Of a stretch of 64,000 nucleotides of DNA, positions 54,067 through 61,761 are shown in pieces. The DNA is from Pelagerythrobacter marinus. Lineage in GTDB: Bacteria; Pseudomonadota; Alphaproteobacteria; Sphingomonadales; Sphingomonadaceae. Position 1 is the first letter of the stretch. Every line of letters starts with the position of its first letter. Position numbers and translations under genes: made by a program. The stretch is taken from positions 186,001 to 250,000 of the forward strand of contig NZ_WTYO01000003.1 in NCBI RefSeq assembly GCF_009827515.1. Direction: 5' to 3'. The notes below the pieces were generated by a model. It searched no databases. It saw only the letters and a program-made list of their open reading frames with translations, and was not told the origin of the DNA.

Positions 54067-55102
54067 CGGCGTCGCTCACCATCTGATCCTTGCTCACAGA
54101 AGTCGCCAACCGCTGGCCAACGAAGCGGTCGTAACACTCCGGCGCCACCCCTCCGCCGGGTCTCTTCGCGGTGAGATCGCCGGGCCCAAGGACGTGCCCC
54201 TCGGCAAGCGCGCGCCGATAGACCAGGCTCTTGCGAGCGACCGCTCGCACGTCCATTTCGACTTCCCGGGGGCGCTTGACGCCGTCGCCGAGGCCCGCCT
54301 CCACCTGGCGCAGCAGCGTCACCAGGTTCTGGAAGGCATCCGGCTCGAGCGACGCGGAGTGGTCCGGCCCCGGCATACCAGCGTCCAGGGTGAAGTGCTT
54401 TTCCAACACGGCCATCCCCAAAGCCCGGGCGACAAGGGCCGCATGCGGCCCCGCCGTATGGTCGGAAAATCCGACCGGACATTGAAAATGCTGCTGCAGC
54501 ACGGGCAGAACCCGGAGATTCTGATCCTCGATCGCGGCCGGATAATTCGACACGCACTGCAGTATCACAACCGGGACATCGTGGCCGAGCCAGCTACGCG
54601 CCGCAACGATCTCTTCGAAGGTGCTCATGCCGGTCGACAGGATAATCGGCAGCCCCGAACGCCCCGCCAGGTCGAGCAGTGGCTTGTTGGTCATTTCGCC
54701 CGACGCCCATTTTAGACAGACCGGATCAAGCGATACGACAAATTCCAGGCTCGGGGCATCGAAAGCCGTCGAAATGAAATCGATCCCGATCCTGTCGCAG
54801 TGAGCTTTCAGCTCGACAAAGGCAGAAAAAGGAAGCTCGTATTCCTTCAGCATGTCGAACTGCGAGCCGTCGCCCACGTTCCGCGACTGATATTCTGCCT
54901 TGCGGGCCTGCGGCAGTATGAGCTCTTCCGTTACGTAAGTCTGGAACTTTACTGCGTCAGCGCCAGAAGATGCGGCGAGATCGATGAGCTTGTGCGCCAG
55001 CTCGAGGTTGCCGTTATGATTTACGCCTATCTCGGCAATCACGTAGGCAGGATGATCGCCGCCGATCGGGCGCTCGCCGAAATAAAGCAGCGGGGCGTTC
55101 AA
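54056..55102 (-). CDS. neuB: Nonulosonic acid synthase (NeuB/LegI family)
   Basis: Condenses phosphoenolpyruvate with a 2-acetamido hexose to form a nine-carbon acid. The 348-residue protein has the TIM-barrel landmarks AEIGVNHNGNLELA (24-37), DAVKFQTY near 51-58, LKWASGEMTN near 138-147, and a C-terminal antifreeze-like SAF domain (AVARKSLVYRRALAEG near 288). The barrel sequence FISTAFD and SNYPA are typical of the legionaminate/sialate synthases. The TTG start overlaps the aldolase stop (TTGA) and has GGGAG seven bases upstream. Confidence 0.93.
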   Translation of the reverse strand: MNAPLLYFGERPIGGDHPAYVIAEIGVNHNGNLELAHKLIDLAASSGADAVKFQTYVTEELILPQARKAEYQSRNVGDGSQFDMLKEYELPFSAFVELKAHCDRIGIDFISTAFDAPSLEFVVSLDPVCLKWASGEMTNKPLLDLAGRSGLPIILSTGMSTFEEIVAARSWLGHDVPVVILQCVSNYPAAIEDQNLRVLPVLQQHFQCPVGFSDHTAGPHAALVARALGMAVLEKHFTLDAGMPGPDHSASLEPDAFQNLVTLLRQVEAGLGDGVKRPREVEMDVRAVARKSLVYRRALAEGHVLGPGDLTAKRPGGGVAPECYDRFVGQRLATSVSKDQMVSDADVA

Positions 55103-55935
55103 GACTCATCTCCCTTTCGCGCGCGAATAAGCTGCGCCACATCGAATACCCGATCACGGGTCGCCACACGATTGTGCTCCAGCCCCTCCGCATCCATGGC
55201 AAGAAACCGTAGATAGATGGCCCGCAATCGCGCCATCTCATCGGGGAAATCAATGCTTTTCTTCAGCTCGGCGAGATTTTCCGGATTGCGGTGAAATGTC
55301 TGACTGAGGATCGCGGCCGTCGAACCCAACCGGACATGCTCGCCCAACAGGAACTCGGGGCTCACGATGCCTTCACGGGCGCGCGCCAGTCCTCCAATTC
55401 CGAACCGGACGCCCGCATTCCTCAAGGCAGCGCAAGGCTCCTCGAGATAGCCGTTCGCCAAGGGTTCGAACAAGAAGACATCCCCCAGGTCGAGGTGCAA
55501 GTCGTTCAGGCCGATGTGCAACCTTCGCAGTCCAAGCTGTTCCACCATATCCGGCAGGGCCGCGACCGACCGCGCCGTTTCGAAGAGTGGGACCGGCTCA
55601 GCCCGGTCGCCGAGCAGATCGAGGAACCGCGCAAGGGTGTCGATATCGTGGAACATGGGGAGCATGACAGCGTCGGCTCCCCTGGCGATCACTTCGTCGA
55701 GCTGAGCCTTCGTACCGTCATGGAGCGGATCGATCCGCACGAGCAGTTCGGCATCGCCTACGACGCCACGGATCCGGCTCACGTCCTCGATGTCTTGCTG
55801 GCTTTTCCAGGTACCCAGGTGTCCCTGGCGTTCGGCCTTCCCCAGTCTTTCGAGATCCACCATAGGCGTGACGCCCTTGTCCCGGCATATGTACCGGGCG
55901 ATCTCCGGATCACTCAGGATCATCAAGAACTGCAC
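55099..55935 (-). CDS. HpcH/HpaI aldolase/citrate lyase-like protein
   Basis: 278-residue predicted TIM-barrel enzyme. RIDPLHDG, ARGADAVMLPMF, the metal-ligand Glu in LFETARSV and the Asp in GLNDLHLDLG follow the order of the HpcH/HpaI class II pyruvate-aldolase family. The Arg, Glu and Asp positions used for metal and pyruvate/oxaloacetate binding seem preserved. The family is not part of known legionaminate or bacillosamine pathways. Between asnB2 and neuB it might form or cleave a keto-acid intermediate or decoration, or supply a pyruvate-derived unit. It starts at GTG with AGGAG five bases before. The function is unknown. Confidence 0.75.
   Translation of the reverse strand: MQFLMILSDPEIARYICRDKGVTPMVDLERLGKAERQGHLGTWKSQQDIEDVSRIRGVVGDAELLVRIDPLHDGTKAQLDEVIARGADAVMLPMFHDIDTLARFLDLLGDRAEPVPLFETARSVAALPDMVEQLGLRRLHIGLNDLHLDLGDVFLFEPLANGYLEEPCAALRNAGVRFGIGGLARAREGIVSPEFLLGEHVRLGSTAAILSQTFHRNPENLAELKKSIDFPDEMARLRAIYLRFLAMDAEGLEHNRVATRDRVFDVAQLIRARKGDES
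55110..55114 (-). promoter_or_regulatory. Shine-Dalgarno site for the TTG start of neuB
   Basis: GGGAG on the minus strand, 7 bases before TTG 55102, inside the end of the aldolase gene. Confidence 0.55.
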
Positions 55936-55940
55936 AAAGT

Positions 55941-55945
55941 CTCCT
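55941..55945 (-). promoter_or_regulatory. Shine-Dalgarno site for the GTG start of the aldolase gene
   Basis: AGGAG on the minus strand, 5 bases before GTG 55935. An ATG four codons later would be too far away, so the GTG is preferred. Confidence 0.6.
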
Positions 55946-56006
55946 GATTTTTACGCGTGTGCCAGCAGCAGCGGTCGGACAGCAGCGCATCGTGTCGATG
56001 GCGAGA

Positions 56007-57842
56007 TTACCCAAACGGGCGATAGGGGGCGGCAGCTTTCTCCAGCCAGACAGGGTCCTGGTCGATGAACAAGCGAAACCATATCTCGAGGGAGATCAAG
56101 GCCCGTATCTGCCGGGTATAGTTGTGAGTCCCGTGTATGTGGGCCTCCAGCATCTCCGAAAGCTTCCGGCTTTCGACCAGCCCCCGGCTTTCCAAGCGCC
56201 CGTCCAGCAGCAGCTCCCTGCAATAGCCCGCCAACGACTGGCGGAACCATTCGCCGATCGGCACGGTAAACATCTGCTTCTTTCGCCATGTCAGGGCGTC
56301 ACCGAGAAGATCGCGTACGGCCAGCTTGTAGATCGCCTTGGTTTCCTGACCTTGCAGTTTCATGGCACCGGGCACGGAAAACGCGAACTCTGCCATACGG
56401 TAGTCTAGAAAGGGCGAACGGACCTCCAGCGAGTTGGCCATTGCCATCCTGTCCGGCTTTACGAGATTGTTGCCCGGAAGGAGGATCGCGGTTTCCGCAT
56501 GGAGAACCTGGTTGATGGGGTCTCCGCCGGGAGCGCGCTGCATCTCCTTCAACAGCGCGCGATACGGGTCCGTCTCGCGAAATGCCGCAGCCAGCTCGCC
56601 GCTCAGCAACTGTTCGGGTTCGTCGTCCAGCAACAGGCCCGACTGCCTCGCAAAGTCATCCTGCCAACCTTCCGGAAGGTCTTCGGTCCCGCTGGCAAAA
56701 AAGCGTGCGTACTTCTCATAGCCTGCAAACAGCTCGTCGCCGCCGTCGCCGGTGAGTACCATCTTAACATCGCGGGCAGCGAGCGCCGAAACCTGATACA
56801 TTGGGATGAAGGACACATCGCCGTGCGGCTGGTCGACGTGCCAGATGAATTTCGGCCACAGCTCGGCAGCTTCGTATTCCGTGACGCGCCGCTCGTGCAA
56901 GGTTCCGAAACGCCTGGCCGCGGCCCGGGCATGGTCGCTCTCGTCAAACCGTGGATCGTCGAACCCGATCGAGAAGGTGCGAACGGGGTCCGTCTGGTAC
57001 ATGCTCATGAACCCGACCACGGACGAACTGTCGAGCCCACCCGAAAGGAACGCGCCGAAAGGCGCATCGGCCCGCATCCTTATGCGAGTTGCATCGTCGA
57101 GAAGAGCCAGAAGACCCGATTTCGCCTCGGCTTCGCTCATGTCCCGCTCGACCGCCACGGCGCTCAGGTCCCAGTAGCGAGTCAGACGAATGCCAGCCGG
57201 CGTTATCTCCGCCCAATGCGCTGGCGGCAGGTGTCGAATACCCTCGAAGGCGGTTTGATCGGGCGGTATATAGTTGAGCGCAAGATACTGTGCGATTGCA
57301 TCCAGGTCCGGTGACCGCTCGATCCCTGTCGCCAGCAACGCCTTGATTTCAGATCCGAACCAGAGCCGGCCTGATTCCGGATCGCCCGACAGATAGAGCG
57401 GCTTGACGCCCAGCCGATCACGATACAGCCGAAGAGTTCCGCCCTCGTCGCGACCATCGTAGACGGCTATCGCGAACATCCCGTTGAGACGCGTTACGAA
57501 ACCCGGGCCCCACGTCTCGTAGGCTCGCAGCAAGACCTCGGTGTCACCGCTGGTTGAAAAGCGCGCGCCCTCTCTCAGCAGCGATTCCCGCAGTTCCAGA
57601 AAGTTGTATATCTCTCCGTTCTGGACCAGCACGATCTGGCCGTCTTCGGAGAAAAGGGGCTGATCGCTCCTTTCGCTGAGATCGATGATCGAAAGACGAC
57701 AGTTCCCGACCGCCGCACGCTCGTTGTTCCAGACGCCGCGGGCATCGGGCCCGCGGTGCCAAATGGACCCGGCCATTTCTTCCAATACTGCTGAATCGAA
57801 ATCTTGCGCGCGAAACGAATAACCGCCGAAAATGCCACACAT
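56007..57842 (-). CDS. asnB: Asparagine synthetase-like amidotransferase, copy 2
   Basis: 611-residue glutamine-hydrolysing amidotransferase. The catalytic Cys2 is in MCGIFGGYSF, RLSIIDLSERSDQPL and NGEIYNFLELR follow, and the synthetase PP-loop is AFLSGGLDSSS near 262-272 with VLTGDGGDELFAGY near 370. It is of the type common in capsule and O-antigen loci. The ATG shares one base with the aminotransferase stop (TGATG). Seventy-one bases separate it from the aldolase, the largest gap inside the operon. Confidence 0.88.
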   Translation of the reverse strand: MCGIFGGYSFRAQDFDSAVLEEMAGSIWHRGPDARGVWNNERAAVGNCRLSIIDLSERSDQPLFSEDGQIVLVQNGEIYNFLELRESLLREGARFSTSGDTEVLLRAYETWGPGFVTRLNGMFAIAVYDGRDEGGTLRLYRDRLGVKPLYLSGDPESGRLWFGSEIKALLATGIERSPDLDAIAQYLALNYIPPDQTAFEGIRHLPPAHWAEITPAGIRLTRYWDLSAVAVERDMSEAEAKSGLLALLDDATRIRMRADAPFGAFLSGGLDSSSVVGFMSMYQTDPVRTFSIGFDDPRFDESDHARAAARRFGTLHERRVTEYEAAELWPKFIWHVDQPHGDVSFIPMYQVSALAARDVKMVLTGDGGDELFAGYEKYARFFASGTEDLPEGWQDDFARQSGLLLDDEPEQLLSGELAAAFRETDPYRALLKEMQRAPGGDPINQVLHAETAILLPGNNLVKPDRMAMANSLEVRSPFLDYRMAEFAFSVPGAMKLQGQETKAIYKLAVRDLLGDALTWRKKQMFTVPIGEWFRQSLAGYCRELLLDGRLESRGLVESRKLSEMLEAHIHGTHNYTRQIRALISLEIWFRLFIDQDPVWLEKAAAPYRPFG

Positions 57843-59335
57843 CAGACCAGGTTCTCCGTCAGGATGGACCGCACCGCGGCAATAATTCTGTCCTGCTCCG
57901 CCACGGTCAGGTTGGACCCGGTGGGAAGGCACAAGGCTCGCTGGAAGTGCGCAGCCGACACCGTGACCTTCTCGGAATGGGGAGCGAATGCAAAACCATG
58001 GCACAAGGGCTGCATGTGCAGGGGCTTCCATCCCGGGCGCGTCTCGATGCCGCCCTGTCGAAGCTTTCGCATGATCTGATAGGGATGGATCGCCAGGCGG
58101 TTGGGGTCGAATTCAATCGATGTCAGCCACCGGTTCCCGAGTGAGCGCGGACTATCTTCCTGAAAGGCAATGCCTGGAAGATCGCTCAACCCCGCCTTGT
58201 AACGCTCGAATATCGCGCGACGTGCCGCCACTCTGTCGGACAAGACGTCGAGCTGGCCCAGCCCCACCCCGGCCAGGATGTTCGACATGCGATAGTTGTA
58301 TGCGATCGTGCCGTGCTGGTAATGCTCTACCGGATCGCGCCCCTGCGTCGCGAGATAACGCGCGCGCTCTGCGATCTTCGGATCGTCGGTGACCAGGGCT
58401 CCCCCGCTCGAGGTGGTTATGATCTTGTTGCCGTTGAACGAATAGACACTGATCACGCCATGCGCCCCGCTCGGGCGATTGTCATAGACCGCACCCAAGC
58501 TCTCGGCGGCGTCCTCGACCAGGGGCAGGCCATGTTCTTCCGCGATCGTCAGGATTTCCCCCACATTCGCGGACTGTCCATAGAGATGAACCAGGAGGAT
58601 CGCCGCGCCTTTCCGATCACTCGCGGCATCGGCTTCAATCTGCCGACGCAGTGCCCCGGGCGACATGTTCCAAGTACCAGGTTCGGCGTCGATGAGGACC
58701 GGTTCGAGACGTTCGTACAACAGCGGCTGTACGCTCCCGACAAAAGTCAGGTCCGAAACGTATACCCGCGCACCGCGCGGCAAGTTGAGCGCCCGCATGG
58801 CAAGGTGCAGGCCGGCGGTCCCGGATGAAACGGCAACGGCATGCTCCCTTGTGCTGAGAACCGCCAGACGTTTCTCAAACGCGTCCAGGTTGGGGCCCGC
58901 AGGCGCGACCCAGTTGTCGTCGAACGCCTGCTGTACGTGTGCCGCCTCGCCACCTCCCATATGGGGTGGGGACAAAAGGATCGCCCCGCTGAGCATTCCG
59001 CGATCGACCAGATCGACCGGCTCCCCCGCCGCATCCGTCACAACAAGTGCATTGACGCCATGCCGGTCCATTTCCTGAAGCAACTGAGCAGGCGCGGTCT
59101 TCTCCGGCACCGTAACGGCCCGCTGGGGAGGAAGGCATGAAATGGCATCGTCCAGCAAGGCGCCGCCCAGCAAGGCCCGGCGAATGTCGCCGTCTGTCAC
59201 GGTCCGAAGAAGACGTCCCCCTTCGTCCAGCACCAAGCCAAGCTTGATCCTGTTGCGATCGAGACGGGCCATCACGGTGCGGATGCTGGCGTCAGATCGC
59301 ACGATAGCGCGCTGCAAGGTGTCGTTATCGGTCAT
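57842..59335 (-). CDS. pglE: CBS-pair/PglE-type sugar aminotransferase fusion
   Basis: 497-residue two-part protein. Residues ~5-118 are a CBS pair (IRTVMARLDRNRIKLGLVLD, TDGDIRRALL, MDRHGVNALVVTDAAG) like the one on nucleotidyltransferases of nonulosonate loci. Residues ~130-495 are a DegT/DnrJ/EryC1 aminotransferase. It opens LLSPPHMGGGEAAHVQQAFD, which closely resembles PglE, and has a PLP lysine in SFNGNKIITTSSGG. It should make UDP-4-amino sugar from the PglF product. The fusion suggests nucleotide control of the first committed step. It is the first gene of the thirteen-gene operon. An in-frame GTG 16 codons upstream is less likely as start. Confidence 0.87.
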   Translation of the reverse strand: MTDNDTLQRAIVRSDASIRTVMARLDRNRIKLGLVLDEGGRLLRTVTDGDIRRALLGGALLDDAISCLPPQRAVTVPEKTAPAQLLQEMDRHGVNALVVTDAAGEPVDLVDRGMLSGAILLSPPHMGGGEAAHVQQAFDDNWVAPAGPNLDAFEKRLAVLSTREHAVAVSSGTAGLHLAMRALNLPRGARVYVSDLTFVGSVQPLLYERLEPVLIDAEPGTWNMSPGALRRQIEADAASDRKGAAILLVHLYGQSANVGEILTIAEEHGLPLVEDAAESLGAVYDNRPSGAHGVISVYSFNGNKIITTSSGGALVTDDPKIAERARYLATQGRDPVEHYQHGTIAYNYRMSNILAGVGLGQLDVLSDRVAARRAIFERYKAGLSDLPGIAFQEDSPRSLGNRWLTSIEFDPNRLAIHPYQIMRKLRQGGIETRPGWKPLHMQPLCHGFAFAPHSEKVTVSAAHFQRALCLPTGSNLTVAEQDRIIAAVRSILTENLV

Positions 59336-59423
59336 GCAAATCCACAAAGATAAACCCGGAGAAGAAGTCCGGCCCTCGGGCACGAAAAGGTCAGTATCGT
59401 TTCGTCAGCAACTTACAAGGCAT

Positions 59424-59786
59424 CTAACCCTCCCACGGCTCCATCACGCAGCCGTATCCGTCGCGCAGGGTGGCGGTTTCGGCGGCGAGGAAGGGGAAGC
59501 GGGCGGTGACGCTGCGGTTCTCGACGTCTTCGGTCAAGGTGACGAGTTCCATCCCGGCCAGCTTGTCCTTCTCGCAATCGTCGAGACTGCGCCCCGCGAC
59601 GAAGCGGCACGAACAGGCCACGCGCGCCGAATAGGCCGCGGCAATGCCCGAGTAACCGGCGATCGGCGCGCGGAAATGCCAGGCCAGGCCGGCCAGGACC
59701 GCGGCCGCCAGCGCGAGCCACAGGGGCCAGCGCCTGCGCCGGGCGCGCCGGGTGCCATGCCGTGTTCCGCGGGATCTGTTTGCCAT
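59424..59786 (-). CDS. Small membrane-anchored hypothetical protein
   Basis: 120-residue protein with an Arg-rich N-terminus, one helix (WPLWLALAAAVLAGLAW near 20-36) and a periplasmic region with four cysteines (ACSCRFVAGRSLDDCEKD and GYGCVMEPWEG). From memory, the pattern CSxxFVSGR ... GCxL is the N-terminal module of certain sphingomonad serine hydrolases; here it stands alone beside such a hydrolase. The ATG at 59786 is used rather than a TTG two codons upstream. Its GC is high, so it lies outside the glycan island. No enzymatic role is evident. Confidence 0.65.
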   Translation of the reverse strand: MANRSRGTRHGTRRARRRRWPLWLALAAAVLAGLAWHFRAPIAGYSGIAAAYSARVACSCRFVAGRSLDDCEKDKLAGMELVTLTEDVENRSVTARFPFLAAETATLRDGYGCVMEPWEG

Positions 59787-59821
59787 TGCCAAGCCCGGTT
59801 TGCTGCGCGAGGGAAAGCCGC

Positions 59822-60949
59822 ATGTTCCCGCGGCCCGCCTCCCTTATCGCCTGCCTCGCCCTGCTGCCAGCCCTGCTTGCCTGCAGCGGTGCCGAGCCGC
59901 CGCCTCCGCCGCTGAGCGAAGAAGCGCTGGCCGCCGTGTCGGACGATCCCGGCGCCCCGGCGCAGCAGCTGGCGCGCCAGGTGGACGACCTGTTCGCCGG
60001 CGACGCCGCGGGCGAGACCCGCGCGCTGATCGTGATGCACGGGGGCGAGATCGCCGCCGAGCGCTACGCCCCCGGATATGGCCGCGAAACCCGCTTCGCC
60101 AGCTGGTCGATGGCCAAGACGGTGACCGCGGTGATGATCGGGATGCTCGTGGCCGACGGGCGTCTGGCGCTCGACGAATCGCCCCCCGTCCCGCGCTGGC
60201 AGCGGCCCGGCGACCCGCGCGGCGAGATCACCTTGCGCCAGCTGCTCCAGATGCGCAGCGGCCTGCGCCATACTGAAGCCGGCGACCCGCCCTACGAGTC
60301 GTCAGAGGTACGGATGCTGTTCCTCGACGGGCGCGACGACATGGCCGACTGGGCCGAGAGCCAGCCGCTGGAGGCGGAGCCGGGCAGCACGTTCGAGTAT
60401 TCCTCCGCCACCAGCGTTATCCTGGCCGACATCGCCGCGCGCGTCCTGTCGCGGCGCGACGAGCCGGAGGCGCGGCGCGAGGCGGTCGCCGGCTATCTCC
60501 ACACCCGCCTGTTCGGGCCGCTGGCGATGGAATCGATGGTGCCCGAATTCGACGCCAGCGGCACGCTGATCGGCGGCAGCCTGATCCACGGCACGGCGCG
60601 CGACTGGGCCCGGTTCGGCGACTTCCTGCGCCACAAGGGGTCATATCGCGGGAGCCAGCTTGTGCCGCGCAAGTGGGTCGAGGCGATGACCCGGCCCAGC
60701 CCGCGTCGCGAGAACTACGGGTTCCAGACCTGGCTCAACCGCCCGGTCCCGGGCGAAAGCGACAACCCGCTGTTCCCCGGCCGCGCGCCGCGTTCGATGT
60801 TCGCGGCGATCGGGCACATGGGCCAGTACATCTTGGTATCCCCCGAACAGAAGCTGACCGTCGTGCGACTGGGCCATTCGGACGCGGAGGAACGCGCGGT
60901 CCTGTTGCAGGAGCTGGCCGATATCGTCGAGCTCTACCCCGCGACCTGA
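59822..60949 (+). CDS. Serine hydrolase lipoprotein (class C beta-lactamase fold)
   Basis: 375-residue protein with a signal peptide ending in LLAC (lipobox, Cys20), a Pro-rich linker and a beta-lactamase-related domain. The catalytic SxxK is in SWSMAKT near 96-102, and Tyr in FEYSSATS near 192-199 takes the YxN-like place. The family includes esterases, carboxypeptidases and 6-aminohexanoate-dimer hydrolases, so the substrate is open. Start and signal peptide agree; an ATG 20 codons upstream lacks a sensible leader. Only 35 bases separate it from the divergent small protein. Its 3' end overlaps the convergent PhzF gene by 16 bases. Confidence 0.88.
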   Translation: MFPRPASLIACLALLPALLACSGAEPPPPPLSEEALAAVSDDPGAPAQQLARQVDDLFAGDAAGETRALIVMHGGEIAAERYAPGYGRETRFASWSMAKTVTAVMIGMLVADGRLALDESPPVPRWQRPGDPRGEITLRQLLQMRSGLRHTEAGDPPYESSEVRMLFLDGRDDMADWAESQPLEAEPGSTFEYSSATSVILADIAARVLSRRDEPEARREAVAGYLHTRLFGPLAMESMVPEFDASGTLIGGSLIHGTARDWARFGDFLRHKGSYRGSQLVPRKWVEAMTRPSPRRENYGFQTWLNRPVPGESDNPLFPGRAPRSMFAAIGHMGQYILVSPEQKLTVVRLGHSDAEERAVLLQELADIVELYPAT

Positions 60950-61761
60950 CCGCCGCCGCCATCGGCCCCGTCGGGCAGGCGGAACGTTCCCTCCACCACC
61001 GTCACGCAGGCGCCGCCCAGCCAGGCCCGATCGCCTTCCAGCCGGCAGGCGAGATCGCCGCCGCGGCGCGAGGCCTGGTGCGCGGTGAAGCTGTCGCGCC
61101 CCAGCCGCGCGGCCCAGAAGGGGGTGAGCGCGGCGTGGGCCGAGCCGGTCACGCTGTCCTCGTCCACTCCGCCGCCGGGCACGAAGACCCGGCTGACCAC
61201 GTCGCTCGCGCGTCCCGGCGCGGTGCAGATGAACTGGTCGTCGCCCAGCGCGCCGAGCCCGCGCAAGTCCGGGTCGAGCGCGCGGACCGCGCCCTCGTTC
61301 GCGTAGAGGTAGATGCCGTAGCCGTCGGGGTTGCGCCACACCTCCTCGGGCTCCGCGCCCAGCAGGGCCACGGCCTCGGGCCAGTCCGAACGCGCGGTCG
61401 GGATGGCGGGCAGCGCCAGCTCGTATCCGGCGGCGCTGCGCCGCACCTCGAGCACGCCGGCCTTGCGCGTGCGGAAGCGGACGCGATCGCCCCCGTCGCG
61501 GCCCAGCAGGACGTGCCCCGCCGCAAGCGTCGCGTGGCCGCAAAGACGGATCTCGCACGCCGGGGTGAACCAGCGCAGCTGCCAGTCGGCATCGCCGCCC
61601 GCGTCCTTCACCACGAAGGCGGTTTCGGCGAAGTTGTTCTCCTCCCCGATCGCCTGGAGCACCTCGTCGGGCAGCCAGTCGTCGAGCGGCATGACGGCCG
61701 CCTGGTTCCCGGCAAAGGGCCGGTCGGCGAAGGCATCGACGTGCCAGTAGGGCAGTTTCAT
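60934..61761 (-). CDS. PhzF-family isomerase-like protein
   Basis: 275-residue protein of the PhzF/diaminopimelate-epimerase-fold family. It has HVDAFADRPFAGNQAAV at the N-terminus, the catalytic Glu region ENNFAETAFV near 41-50, and CGHATLAAGHVL with a GSAHAAL partner in the second half. Most members are isomerases of unknown substrate; nothing suggests phenazine synthesis here. The start overlaps the CDF gene stop by four bases. The last 16 bases overlap the serine hydrolase end. Confidence 0.88.
   Translation of the reverse strand: MKLPYWHVDAFADRPFAGNQAAVMPLDDWLPDEVLQAIGEENNFAETAFVVKDAGGDADWQLRWFTPACEIRLCGHATLAAGHVLLGRDGGDRVRFRTRKAGVLEVRRSAAGYELALPAIPTARSDWPEAVALLGAEPEEVWRNPDGYGIYLYANEGAVRALDPDLRGLGALGDDQFICTAPGRASDVVSRVFVPGGGVDEDSVTGSAHAALTPFWAARLGRDSFTAHQASRRGGDLACRLEGDRAWLGGACVTVVEGTFRLPDGADGGGGQVAG

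Larger units (their letters stand above)
41840..59335. other. Glycan biosynthesis island with a complete legionaminic-type nonulosonic acid pathway
   Basis: Fourteen genes between mnmA and the high-GC region at 59424. Base composition falls below that of both flanks; the 60 bases from 49861 hold only 25 G+C. Twelve of the thirteen minus-strand genes are separated by 20 bases or less or overlap, and the remaining junction (asnB2 to aldolase) is 71 bases. The gene set covers sugar-nucleotide synthesis, lipid priming, one or two glycosyl transfers, flipping and polymerisation. No integrase, transposase or tRNA marks its edges. Confidence 0.8.

Noticed and set aside
59336-59423. Promoter of the thirteen-gene glycan operon
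   Set aside because: Several weak box pairs (for example TTGTAA with TACTGA at 16 bases) can be drawn on the minus strand, but none stands out enough to report as a feature.
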